Of a DNA stretch of 64,000 nt, positions 45,704-55,662 are shown in pieces; the stretch's first letter is position 1; each line of letters begins with the position of its first letter. The notes under the pieces are model-generated. The model saw only the letters and a program-made list of their open reading frames with translations, was not told the DNA's origin and searched no databases. Source of the stretch: Tillandsia leiboldiana (taxonomy: Eukaryota > Streptophyta > Magnoliopsida > Poales > Bromeliaceae); contig CM055060.1 of NCBI GenBank assembly GCA_029204045.2, positions 51,543,378-51,607,377 of the forward strand, in the 5' to 3' direction. The translations under genes and the position numbers were made by a program.

Positions 45704-46780
45704 GTGCCGCGATTTTCTAGACGCAATAGAATTGATGTGATTTCTTTGCATGTACAGATAACAGTCCGGCTTAGTGAGCAACGGTCAATGGGAATGGACA
45801 CTGTAGCCGAGGCGAATCGCTTACTACGCAACCAGCTGCGCGAGGTGACCGGGCAGCTACTGACCCTCACTGAACGCTTGAGCATACTGACACGAGAGCT
45901 TGAGAGTGTCGACCGTTTTCAGCGCAGCGTCTGGAACGACGCCTTTCGTGGAATGCCACCGGCAGGTTTTCCCACCTATCTAGAGGCGGTCGACTTGGCC
46001 GTGCGGGCAGAGCATGAACTTGCTGAGGCTCGTGCTCGGTGGGGGCACCCCGAGATGCAGCAGGGCCTGGGGAACCCCTACCCCGGTTCGGCAGGGGACT
46101 TCTATCAGAAGGGCCGGGCGACGAAACGCCCGAAGACAGGACAGGGATCTGAACAAACGCTGAAAGAAGGACCTGAACCTCCGAAACCATGTGTCATATG
46201 TGGTGGGGCGCACCCAATGATGGGCTGCCCTTGGCGGAACGAACACTGCTTCCGATGTTGCAGGCCGGGCCACACACGTTACACGTGCCCCCGGAAACCG
46301 GCTGTCACTAGACCCCCGGCGCCGTGACCCGACGGAACGAAGGGAGCTGCCACCCTCACCCCACCAGGGAGCCCCAACTCAGGAAATAGGGCAAATCGAC
46401 GCTCGAAGAGAGTACAGAAAGGCGGGCAGGTGCCAACAGGAGGCCAGGAATCGTCACGGGGACCCTGTGTTATTTGCGGAAAGGCACATCGAGTGACTAA
46501 CTGCCTTTGGAGGTACTCCCACTGCAACAGATGTGGCAAGCCGGATCACACCCGCGTTTCTTGCCCGCAAGAACTACCCGCTACGGCCGCCGCGCCGCAG
46601 CCGAGAGGACGAGAAGATACTGCGGTCCCCGACCCACAGGGGGACCGACCCGACGACCCACGCGCGACAGACCCCTACGACGCCACCTCCCTACCCGGCC
46701 AAAGGGTGTGGGCGGACTCCCCCAACCGCCCCACTGGACGACGCAATGTCCCAAAATGGGAGATAGCAGGTAATACCTAA
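45704..46780 (+). pseudogene. gag: Gypsy gag of element D with duplicated zinc-knuckle pairs
   Basis: One frame is broken by a TGA at 46325. The first part (to 46327, 207 codons) has a coiled-coil stretch (RLLRNQLREVTGQLLTLTER), a short gag C-terminal segment (FPTYLEAVDLAVRAEHE), and two zinc knuckles: CVICGGAHPMMGC, with three instead of four residues between C and H, and CFRCCRPGHTRYTC. After the stop the same frame gives a second pair, CVICGKAHRVTNC and CNRCGKPDHTRVSC, in the same order and spacing. The usual capsid core upstream is missing or decayed. Knuckles bind element RNA in packaging. The doubled module looks like an internal tandem duplication before decay. Confidence 0.75.
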
Positions 46781-47261
46781 ACTACTTTCTACTAGTCGGG
46801 AACACCCGTCGAACCGGAGCAGTCCTTTCTGGTCCGACCCCTTTTAGTCCCTTTTGCCTTTTTGGGTTATACCTTACGACTCCCCGCTCTCCCTTGTCAT
46901 TTCTCTTTTCTCCGCCCAAGTCTCGCCATAGGAGTTGACGTACTGTAGTTGTGAGGGGGGGGGGGGGCTACGCCTATGCATCATCGATTGGGAATAGGTA
47001 GGGCCATAGCATAGAACAATACCGCCCACCTTCGGTTGAAGACCTATTCGAACAACAACCGGAGCGACGACGCCTTCGGGGGTTGTCTCGCAACCCGGCT
47101 ATAGCATTTTGGATGGTAGCAAGATCCAAGAGGTTATGAGAGTTTAGCGTGCTAGAGCTAGAATAGTTCTAGGATGGGTGACCCTCCGGGAAGTTGGGGC
47201 GTCACGGTTGGAGTAGCGGGGCGGATTGTGAGGCGTCGCAATACGCCAGGTTATAGTCCAA
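46781..47261 (+). other. non-coding replacement of protease and N-terminal RT in element D
   Basis: About 480 bp between the gag knuckles and the first RT homology have no supported frame. A Gypsy element would carry the protease and the first half of RT here. The segment includes a 13-G run (near 46957-46969) and the 5S-rRNA-like fragment at 47128-47210. A deletion with filler or an insertion is likely. Confidence 0.65.
47128..47210 (+). ncRNA. 5S rRNA-derived fragment
   Basis: The stretch parallels the 3' two-thirds of plant 5S rRNA: GATCC.., AGTTTAGCGTGCT (5S box A region AGTTAAGCGTGCT), GAATAGTTCTAGG (intermediate element region GAGTAGTACTAGG), then TAGGATGGGTGACC, identical to the box C segment, and GGGAAGT. 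The 5' third is absent or too diverged. It is not a functional 5S gene. It might be a 5S-derived SINE piece or captured 5S sequence. The RNA polymerase III internal promoter boxes look largely kept. Confidence 0.65.
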
Positions 47262-48353
47262 AATAAGGATATACCGAACACGGCGTTCAGAACTCATTAT
47301 GGCCATTACGAGTTCACGGTGATGCCGTTTGGGCTAACCGATGCCCCAGCAGTATTTATGGGCATAATAAACAGGATTATTAAACCATTTCTGGACCCAT
47401 TTGTAGTGGCGTGTACTCAGAATATCCACTTCTAGCCCCGCCCAAATAGGGAGCACGAGGAGCACCTCCGGGTGGTCCTCCAGACCCTAAGGGATCAAAA
47501 GCTGTATGCCAAACTCAAAAAGTGTGAGTTTTGGCTCCGTGAGGTCGATTTCCTGGGACATATTGTCTCGGCCACGGGAATTGCGGTGGATCCAAGGAAG
47601 ATAGAAGCAGTGACCGACTGGGCTCGCCCGACCACGGTGACGGAAATCCGAAGCTTCCTCGGGCTAGCAGGATATTACCGACGCTTTGTGGAAGGCTTTT
47701 CAAAGATAGCCACTCCCCTTACTCGACTAACCCGGAAAGGGGAGAAGTTTGTCTGGACGGATCAATGCCGGAAGAGCTTCGAGGAGCTTAAGGACAGACT
47801 CACGCGGGCACCGGTACTCACGTTGCCACAGCCCGGTGAGGATTACGAGATCTACTGTGACGCGTCCCGAAGTGGACTGGGAAGTGTGTTGATGCAACAA
47901 GGGAAAGTCATCGCGTACGCGTCAAGACAGCTCAAGGATTATGAGCGGAAGTACCCTACACACGACTTGGAACTCGCGGCAGTCGTGTTTGCGTTGAAGC
48001 TCTGGAGGCACTACCTCTATGGGGCACACTGTAAGGTGTACTCCGACCACCAGAGCCTCAAATATTTGTTTACGCAAAAGGAGTTGAACTTGCGGCAACG
48101 GAGGTGGCTGGAACTACTGAAGGACTACGATTTGTCCATCCATTACCACCCCGGAAAAGCAAACGTGGTGGCCGATGCCTTGAGCCAGAAGGGACAGGCG
48201 GGGGAGACGACACTGTGCACCCTTACCCAACAGGATCGGCTAATTGCACAATTCTCGCAACTGAGACTGGAGGTGGTGCCAGCAGGAGCAGTTGCGAAAT
48301 TCATGTCCTTGGAGATCAAGCCTACGCTAATAGGGAGGATCGCAGAAGGCTAA
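47262..48353 (+). pseudogene. pol: Gypsy reverse transcriptase (C-terminal half) and RNase H of element D
   Basis: RT homology begins abruptly at about 47262 (DIPNTAFRTHYGHYEF, then MPFGLTDAP). Where the catalytic Y/F-x-D-D motif should be, the frame reads TQNIH, so both aspartates are Gln-Asn, followed by a TAG at 47433. The frame then continues without a stop to 48350: RT thumb/connection (LGHIVSATGIAVDPRKIEAV, GLAGYYRRFVEGFSKIA) and RNase H with its acidic residues visible (IYCDASRSGLG, HDLELAAVVFALKLW, VYSDHQSLKYL). It ends at TAA 48351. The enzyme would be inactive for DNA synthesis. N-terminal fingers and protease are missing. Confidence 0.9.
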
Positions 48354-49760
48354 GCGATGGACCCACAATTACAGCAAGTGCGGGACAGGTTATCCACAGA
48401 ACCAGGTGGGGATTTTGTGATCGGCGTCGACGACGTGTTGAGGTTCCGGGGATGAGTCTGCGTACCTGACGTGCCGGAACTAAGGAGAGAAATTCTGGCG
48501 GAAGCACATAACGTCCCCTACACTGCGCATTCTGGAGGTACAAAAATGTACAGAGACCTAAGACAGACCTTCTGGTGGCCTAAACTAAAGAACGATGTAG
48601 CGCACTTCGTGGCACGATGTTTGGTGTGCCAACAGGTGAAGGCGGAACACCAACGACCGGCGGGAAAACTACAACCATTTCCCATACCGGAGTGGAAATG
48701 GGAACGGATCACCATAGATTTTGTGACCGGTTTTCCGCGATCGCAACAAGAACACGATGCGATATGGGTCATCGTGGACCGTCTGACGAAATCGGCCCAC
48801 TTCATACCGATTCACACGACGTTGACTGGGGATCGGCTGGCGCAGATCTATATCGACGAGGTGGTGAGGTTGCATGGAGTACCATCATCCATAACCTCGA
48901 ACAGGGGCACGCGCTTCGTGTCAAACTTTTGGCGGAGTCTACAGCAGGCGTTGGGGACCAAGTTGCAGTTTAGCGCGGCTTTTCACCCGCAGACGGACGG
49001 GCAATCGGAACAGGTAATCCAGATTCTTGAGGTTATGCTTCGAGCTTGTGTGCTAAGCCTGGGGGAGGGGTGGTCGCGTTACCTACCCCTCGTGGAATTT
49101 GCTTACAATAATAGCTATCAGGCTAGTATTCGGATGGCCCCGTACGAAGCCTTGTACGGACGCCGGTGTCGATCGCCCATTTGCTGGGACGATTTGGGAG
49201 AACGGAAACTCCTGGGGCCAGACCTCGTAGAGGAAACGGAAACAAAGGTGCGCCTTATCAGGCAGCAGTTGCTGACCGCCCAGAGCCGACAGAAAAATTA
49301 CGTGGACCGGAGGCGACGGGAACTGGAATTCTCGGTAGGGGATCATGTGTTGCTACGCGTGTCACCGTCTAAGGGGACAAGACGGTTTGGCATAAGAGGG
49401 AAGTTAAGCCCACGGTATGTGGGACCGTTCGAAATCTTGGAGCGCGTGGGGCCAGTGGCATACCGGTTGGCCTTACCGCCAAATCTTGAGCGGGTGCATA
49501 ACGTTTTCCACGTTTCGATGCTCCGAAAATACTTATCTGACCCGTCGCATGTCCTCGACGCCTCGGCCGTTGAGCTGCAGGAGGGCTTGAGCTTCGAAGA
49601 AACGCCGATACGGATCTTGGCTAGAGAAGAAAAGAACCTTCGGAACCGGACGATCCCCTACGTAAAGGTGCAATGGAGTAACCACGAGGAGCGCGAGGCG
49701 GCGTGGGAACTTGAAACAAAAGTGAGAGAGTGTTACCCCGGGTTATTTAGTGAGGAGTGA
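48354..49760 (+). pseudogene. int: Gypsy integrase of element D with mutated DDE triad
   Basis: Same frame as the RT/RNase H part, separated by TAA 48351 and a TGA near 48453. It is then open for 429 codons from ATG 48471. Counting from that Met: HHCC zinc domain with H13, H20, C50 and C53; catalytic core D83 (TIDFVTGFP), N144 where the second Asp is expected (SSITSNRGTRF), and E180 (DGQSEQ), with the canonical 35-residue spacing between the last two; then the GPY-like region (KLSPRYVGPFEIL, VFHVSMLRKY) and a chromodomain-like tail (about 385-429). The Asp-to-Asn change should abolish strand transfer. Integrase inserts element cDNA, and the tail is thought to guide insertion to heterochromatin in chromoviruses. 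Confidence 0.9.
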
Positions 49761-49802
49761 GTTTAAGTTTCGAGGACGAAACTTCTTTTAAGAGGTAAGT
49801 GG

Positions 49803-50371
49803 TGTAATATCATAGATTTTGTAACACTTAATACCTCCTGCTAATAAAGTTTTCGGTTAATGTATTTAACGTAACGGGTTTACTTAAGTCGTTAATTCGG
49901 AGGTGCGGGTATTTTTCTGCGATAGAGCTCGGAAAACGGTGAATGGCGGTGCGATCGGATCCGGATTCTGACTTACGGAGCTCCCGAAAAGGGGTTCAAA
50001 GTGATCGCAATGGCCAGGGGTGCATCGAAATCCGCGTAAGTGATTTGGCACGCTTTCCGAGGAAAAATGATAGAATTATCTTTAAGGAAATATCCTGAAG
50101 AATCTAAAATGCGGAATTAATTAATTGGAGAATTAATTAATTGAAGAATTGATTAACCGGGGAATTAATTAATTAAGGAATTAATTAATTGGGAATTTTA
50201 AATACCCAAAGTGGTTATGTCGTACGAAAAGATATTTCGTTATCTTCTCCCGAAAGAAAGAGAGAGAAAAAGAAAAAGAAAGATGAAACCCTAACCGGAG
50301 GAAACAAGAAGAAAGGCGAAACCCTAATCGAAAGAGAACGGTGGTGAAGAAGGTGAAAGCTAAAGGATCCG
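49803..50371 (+). repeat. 3' LTR of element D, truncated
   Basis: The first 569 bp match the 5' LTR (TGTAATATCATAG through AAAGGATCCG) with several substitutions. They stop where LTR E inserts. ATCCG before E is the candidate target site. Confidence 0.9.
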
Positions 50372-51079
50372 TGTGATGATCCGAACTTCTATAGAGACTG
50401 TTGCAGTGATTACAGTGACTGCAGGAAGCTCACATAGTGTAACGGAGCTAGTAGTGTCGAAAACGGATTTTTAAAATGGATCCGGCACGAAAAACGGAGC
50501 AAGTGGGCTTTTCCGGGGATTTTCGGCAAAATTTCGGATGAGAATTTGGCGAAATGGACAGCGGATTTGGACTCAGCGCACGAAAACAATCAAAATGGTA
50601 TATTTACTTATTTTTTCGGCGCAAAATTACTGTTCACCGGAACAGTAACTCCGGCGGCCGGAATTACTGTTCCGGCGGCCGGCGGCGACCGGCGGGCGTC
50701 GGCGCAGCAGCGGAGCGCAGCGGAGCACGGCGCGGGCAGCGCGCGCAGGCGCGGGCAGGCGCGCAGGTGCGGGGTCCACAGGCATGGCGTGCACCGGGAG
50801 CACCGAAGTTTCTCCTTGCCACGTGGCAGCTCCTGATTGGATGGCCGGCTTCTAGAAGGCTGCGTTGTCTGTGACACGTGGCAGCACCCCATTGGCCGAC
50901 ATTTTCCGGAAGACCCGGCGCGGGGACCGGGCATGTGCACCATGTGGCCACATGGCGGATTCTGAGTGGCCCTTGCACAGGCTGTTTCCTATTTTGTGGA
51001 CATGTGGCGCGTCCTGGTTGGTCCATTTTGGTATTTCCTGTTTTGCCTGATCCCGTGTGGGAAGATTCCCTTGGCCCAT

Positions 51080-51088
51080 TATAAATAG
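51080..51088 (+). promoter_or_regulatory. TATA box of LTR E
   Basis: TATAAATAG in CCCATTATAAATAGGATCCC, about 80 bp after the last of four spaced CAYGTGGC boxes. Confidence 0.75.
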
Positions 51089-51843
51089 GATCCCTCACTC
51101 CCACCATTTCTCACCTTCGTTTTCGAGCCATAGAGAGAGAAACAGAGGTTGGGCCCTCTAGGAAAATTCTTTCTGTCTCTCTTCTCTCTCTCTACTAAAA
51201 ATTTTAGAATTTTTGGAGTTACCGATAGTGAGTTATCTGCGACGCGGCGCACTGCGACGATTTTCTTTTTCGGCCCATTTCCCGTCGCAGTTCAGTCGAA
51301 AAATCCCTGTGGGCTAACCAGGAGGAATTTTTGAACGATTTTCATGGCAGCGCGTTCCTAAAAGGTAAGGCTTCGATTTCTGTGTTGATCACTTTGCTCC
51401 ATTTCGTACTTTTGGAATGATTCCCGAGGCCTCTTTGACCCCCCTTTTTGCTGTGGAAATTTCTGGACAGCATCAACTTCTCCGATTTTTATCTTGGCGT
51501 AGGAGCATCAGATCGAGGCATTTAAAGAGTCGATTTCGATCTACTCGTCGCAAGGAACGCAACTGTAATTTTTCTGGATTTTTCTGAGCACTATACAGAG
51601 GTGAAAAACTCCTCTCTTTTCATGCTATTTGAAAAATAGAAAAAGCTGTATTTTTATGAATAATATAGTTACACCCTGTGCAATGTGTGTTGCTGTAGGG
51701 CACCGTTTTCGGCAGACAGCAGTTTTAGGGGACTGTGGACAGCCAGGAGACTATCTGGGTGTGATTTGAGCTGTTCGAGGTGGGCGGTTGTCGCTTACCT
51801 CATTTTTGACAAGCTCACTGGGATTATTAGAACTCCCCTAAAA

Positions 51844-51985
51844 TATTGATAAGAACCATTGGGACGAACTAATATGACAATTGATGAGAACCATTGGGAC
51901 GAACTAATATGACAATTGATGAGAACCATTGGGACGAACTAATATGACAATTGATGAGAACCGCTGTGACGAACTCTCCTAAAAT
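51844..51985. repeat. 35-bp tandem repeat, about 3.7 units
   Basis: The unit contains GAGAACCATTGGGACGAAC followed by TAATATGACAATTGAT. The first units are nearly identical and the last is diverged (CGCTGTGACGAAC). It lies inside LTR E. Confidence 0.9.
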
Positions 51986-52060
51986 TTAATATGACCCCAC
52001 AGATTATATGTCACGCCCCGGGGTCGAAACTGCGACCCGGGCTCGCCAACAGATCCGCCA

Positions 52061-52550
52061 CCTATGCCATCCTGCATAAGCGAAGCGTCCTACCTGCAAG
52101 AAAAGTACTACAGCTAAACAGATATCAGAGCTATAAATAAAAATCTGCTGTATAACTAAAATCAATCACTGTACAACTGGAAATAATACAACAGTATCCG
52201 CCTCCCAAAAATAATAATAATACAATATCCTCAAATACTAGCTCTGAACCCAACCGGGAGGTAACTCCAATACATACATCAGTGTACAGTCTCTCAATAC
52301 ATAATATATCCTCACTACATCAATCTCTCAAAAGAGGAAAAAATAAAACAACTAATCTACTGAAGATCTCCTCTGAAGGGTACCGCTACTCTCCAACGAC
52401 GGGTAGGGATCAAGCACGCAACTCCCTCGCCGAACAACCACCACAGAATCCGCAACACCCGCTAAGACTCTGCAAAACAAGGGAGAGGAAGGAAAAAGGA
52501 GGGGGAAGACCCCCAAAGGGTGTGAGAACTACACCAAAAAGGGAGTTCTC
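52061..52550 (-). promoter_or_regulatory. conserved stem-loops I and II in the F 3' LTR
   Basis: On the minus strand, stem-loop II is CTTATGC with GCATAGG (52061-52080), seven pairs including one G-U. Stem-loop I is GAGAACTCC with GTAGTTCTC (52524-52550). A nested pair AGTGGG/CCCACT enclosing CAGACC/GGTCTG lies just beyond (about 52551-52590). The 5' LTR repeats stem-loop II at 59267-59286. Confidence 0.62.
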
Positions 52551-52769
52551 AGTGGGTAACACCGCCAGACCCGACGGTCTGCCCACTAAGTCCTCAAGAG
52601 ACAAAACTAACCAAAGCCGTAAGGACTGAAATAAGGAAGCTGGAGGCTCTCAACAGCTATCCTGCCTCTATCTAAATGCCCAAGATGGGAGAACCAACGA
52701 AGGGTATGCAACCACTAGCACATGAAGTGCACAATCGACCCAATCGATAGACCAGTAATCACTGGCACT

Positions 52770-53033
52770 ACCTGCCATGCCTGCCATGCCTGCTTGCCTA
52801 CTATGCCTGCCTTGCCTGCCTACTACGCCTGCCTTGCCAGCCTACTATGCCTGCCTTGCCTGCCTGCCTACTATGCCTGCCTTGCCTGCCTACTATGCCT
52901 GCCTTGCCTGCCTGCCTACTATGCCTGCCTTGCCTGCCTACTATGCCTGCCTTGCCTGCCTGCCTACTATGCCTGCCTTGCCTGCCTGCCTACTATGCCT
53001 GCCTTGCCTGCCTACTATGCCTGCCTACTATCG
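52770..53033. repeat. microsatellite-like array of TACTATGCCTGCCTTGCCTGCC
   Basis: Alternating 26- and 30-bp units combine TACTATGCCTGCC with TTGCCTGCC, with or without an extra TGCC. All three plus frames stay open because the repeat lacks stops. They are not genes. Confidence 0.93.
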
Positions 53034-53056
53034 AAATGCTCAAGAATTCACCTGCG

Positions 53057-53275
53057 GGAATACTGACCGGTACGATCGCATCCCAAAATAGGTGACGGAT
53101 CGACTACTGACCGGTACGGTCGCACCCAAAATAAGTAACGGACCGGCTCCTGACCGGCACGGTCGCACACTAAATAAGTGACAGACCGGCTCCTGACCGG
53201 CACGGTCGCACACTAAATAAATGACAGACCGGCTCCTGACTGGCACGGTCGCACACTAAATAAGTAGAAAACTCC
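53057..53275. repeat. 43-bp tandem array with a hairpin in each unit
   Basis: About five units, starting near 53063, 53107, 53150, 53193 and 53236. Each contains GACCGGYACGGTC, an inverted repeat GACCG/CGGTC with a 3-nt loop (one arm changed in the first and last units), and then CGCACACTAAATAAGTGACA. It lies inside F's 3' LTR. Confidence 0.88.
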
Positions 53276-55662
53276 GGCCACTAGAGAAATCCGATAACCA
53301 ATCTGGTGTAATAATAACCACCCGGTTGACTGCCCAAAGTCCGCGGTCGCCGCAATACCCTGCCATCAAGCCCAGCCTGTCCCATATCCCAAGAATCTGA
53401 CTACACTATCCCAAACCCCCTGCTCGCGCCCGAGCAACATAGACCGCCTGACTAACAATGGAGGAGAAAGGGAAAAGCATGGTTTCTCCTAAGTCAAGTT
53501 CCAATAAGTAGTGTAGCAGTAAAAGATGGCCTAACTAGATGACCATACAAGCATGCGAATGTCCATCACATAGGGTAAGTCCCTTAGGTAAGCATTTACA
53601 ATTCACCATCATGAATATATGAATGCTGCAAGTTCTCGATAAGATCTAATATGAATATTAGTCTTACAATTCCCTTATACAATCATCCTTCCTAGCTTAC
53701 CTCCCAATAACATACAATTATTGTACCTTAAACATGTGTGCATTCTAATATAAGAAATAAAGAACCGTCCATCGATTCTGGGAACAGAACACCCACCTGA
53801 AGTGCTCAATCCAAGGCAAACCTAGGGTTGGTGAAGAACGTGGCCAACTGCACGCACAATCCACTGAACCCGTATCCACGGTACAAGTCGCACAAACCTC
53901 GGCTCCTAGCGGTGTTCCAAAAACACCCGCGAACCCTCCTGGGTACAACAAAAAGGTCCAAAGTTACACTTTAAGCTGAAATATCCAAGTATACACCATC
54001 TGCTGAAACCAGCCCCGAAGATGTGAAATTTTCACCTGCAGAACGGATTCTGAAAAATCCAACAAAATTACTGTCACATTCCTCGTGTCTATACCTTCGA
54101 AACGAGTACCTGCACGTCAAATTCCGAGCCCCGTAGGCTGAGTTACAAATTCCACAACACAGGGCGCTCACAAACACACAACCACACATCTGTATTTCCA
54201 TGCACAGATAAAGGGCGAGAAATATACCTTCGGGCAAGTCTTAGAAAAATCCAATAAAAATATTGTGACAATCCTCGCGTCGATTAGATGAAAAAAGTGT
54301 ACAAGCACGTCGCCATTCGATGCCCGGTTGCGGAGATAAAAATCCGGCAAGGTGCCGTTGTCCAAAAAATCCATCAGAAAAACCGTGTTACAGTAAACTC
54401 AGAAAAACACCTCGAAAAGCACGAAATGAGGGGAAGCATGAAATACCAAGATCATAGCTCTGTCTGTCGCCGATCCAACGGCGCGAGAATCGCCTGAAAC
54501 GGAGGTCGGAGTAGGCCGGGGGAGCTCGCGCACCGAAACGCGACGAAGGGGAACCCAAATGGACGAGCGTCGCGCCGCGCTGTAAAAATTGAAACCTCGA
54601 TAAGCGTGCCACCAAAAATCTCAAAACTTTGCAGATGGATGCAGCAGAGCTTCGGGATCATCTTTGCTGAAGGCGCCATGGCGAGAGGAGGCTCGGAAAT
54701 GCCGGAAAAAGGGGAAAGACGGAAGCTCGGATCGCTTTTATAGGCTCTAGAAACAAATCGGAAAATACCGAACAAGTCCAGATTTCTGGGTGCAGGGGAA
54801 CTTTCGGGCGCGCACAGTGTTGGGCCGGCCCAACACTGTAGTAGCCCAAAACTCCCGCGGGCCTCCACGTCGCCCGCCAAACAGGCGACAGACAAAACCG
54901 GCCTCCCGCCGAACGACACGTGGACCAACGAGTGGTCGACACGTGGCAGCCACTTGGTCAACATGTCTCTGCCGCGCCCACGTGCGCGCTGCCAGCGCCT
55001 CCTGCCAGGCACGCGCCCCGAGGCGGCCGCACCTGCTCCGTGGACCGAGTGCACGTGGACCGGCCAACCGGTGTGCGCCACGTGTCCCCCCACTGGTCCA
55101 CCGTACACCCGCTTTTCCCGTGGACCGCGCCCGCTACGCCGGCCCAACCGGGAGCCGCCACGTGGCCCGCGACCGGTGCACGCTTCCGCGGTGGATCGCG
55201 CACCTGCCTGCGCCTGCCCCGCCGTGCTCCGCCGCTGCCCGCCGCCGCACGCCGCCGCCGCCGCCGCCGCCAGTGCCGGAACAGTACCAGGAAGCCTCGA
55301 AAATTGCGCGCATCATCTCGGCTCCGAAAAATACAAGTGAATAGTCCATTTTCATCGTTTTCGCGCGCTGAATCCAAATCCGAAGTCCATTTTGCCAAAT
55401 TCCAACTCTAAAAATTGCCGAAGGCATCCGGGAAGATGTTCTTTTGTCCAAACTTCGCGCTGAGCCCAATTTTAATATTCATTGCGCGCAAAATCACTTC
55501 TAAGCATTCGACGGGGTCCACCGATCACCCACGTGATCCATTTAACACACTGAGCCCATCACTTGTGTCCAATTGGTGCCCAAATACCACTGACACGCCC
55601 TATAGGCCTCCAGGAGCTGCTGGTCAACCAGTAATCTCGTCGTGGGGATCCAGGTCCTCACA

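Larger units (their letters stand above)
42588..50371 (+). mobile_element. Ty3/Gypsy element 'D', 3' LTR truncated
   Basis: The 5' LTR is 42588-45531, the interior 45532-49802, and the 3' LTR starts at 49803 and is cut at 50371 by LTR E. It is inserted in B's gag. The interior is short for an autonomous Gypsy element (4.27 kb) and lacks protease and the N-terminal half of RT. Gene order gag-RT-RNase H-integrase and the chromodomain-like tail fit the chromovirus lineage of plant Gypsy elements (a Tekay-like assignment is an inference). Confidence 0.88.
50372..52008 (+). mobile_element. LTR 'E', truncated by element F
   Basis: It starts TGTGATGATCCGAAC inside D's 3' LTR. It has a CG-rich promoter, CACGTGGC/CATGTGGC boxes at 50820, 50875, 50941 and 51001 (55-66 bp apart, two followed by ATTGG), a TATA box at 51080 and a donor-like AAAG/GTAAGG at 51365. 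A 35-bp tandem array (51844-51985) precedes the break at 52008, where element F begins. Confidence 0.8.
52009..55662 (-). repeat. 3' LTR of element F (3.65 kb)
   Basis: On the minus strand it starts TGTGAGGACCTGGATCCCC and ends GGGGCGTGACA. Read in that direction it has CACGTG boxes (about 54.85-55.18 kb), a TATA-like TATAAAAG (54735-54742), duplicated leader modules (about 54.0-54.3 kb), a 43-bp hairpin-bearing array (53057-53275), a CCTGCC microsatellite (52770-53033), conserved stem-loops and an acceptor-like TTTTGCAG at 52470. Confidence 0.87.

Noticed and set aside
46957..46969. 13-G run as a regulatory or G-quadruplex element
   Set aside because: A single homopolymer in decayed element DNA, most easily explained by sequencing or slippage.
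47128..47210. Cassandra-type LTR
   Set aside because: Cassandra carries 5S sequence in short LTRs of a small element. Here it is in the interior of a Gypsy element with no TRIM-like LTR pair around it.
52722..53095. Three overlapping frames encoding CLPAYYACLA-type repeats
   Set aside because: Stop-free microsatellite read in three frames; not a protein.
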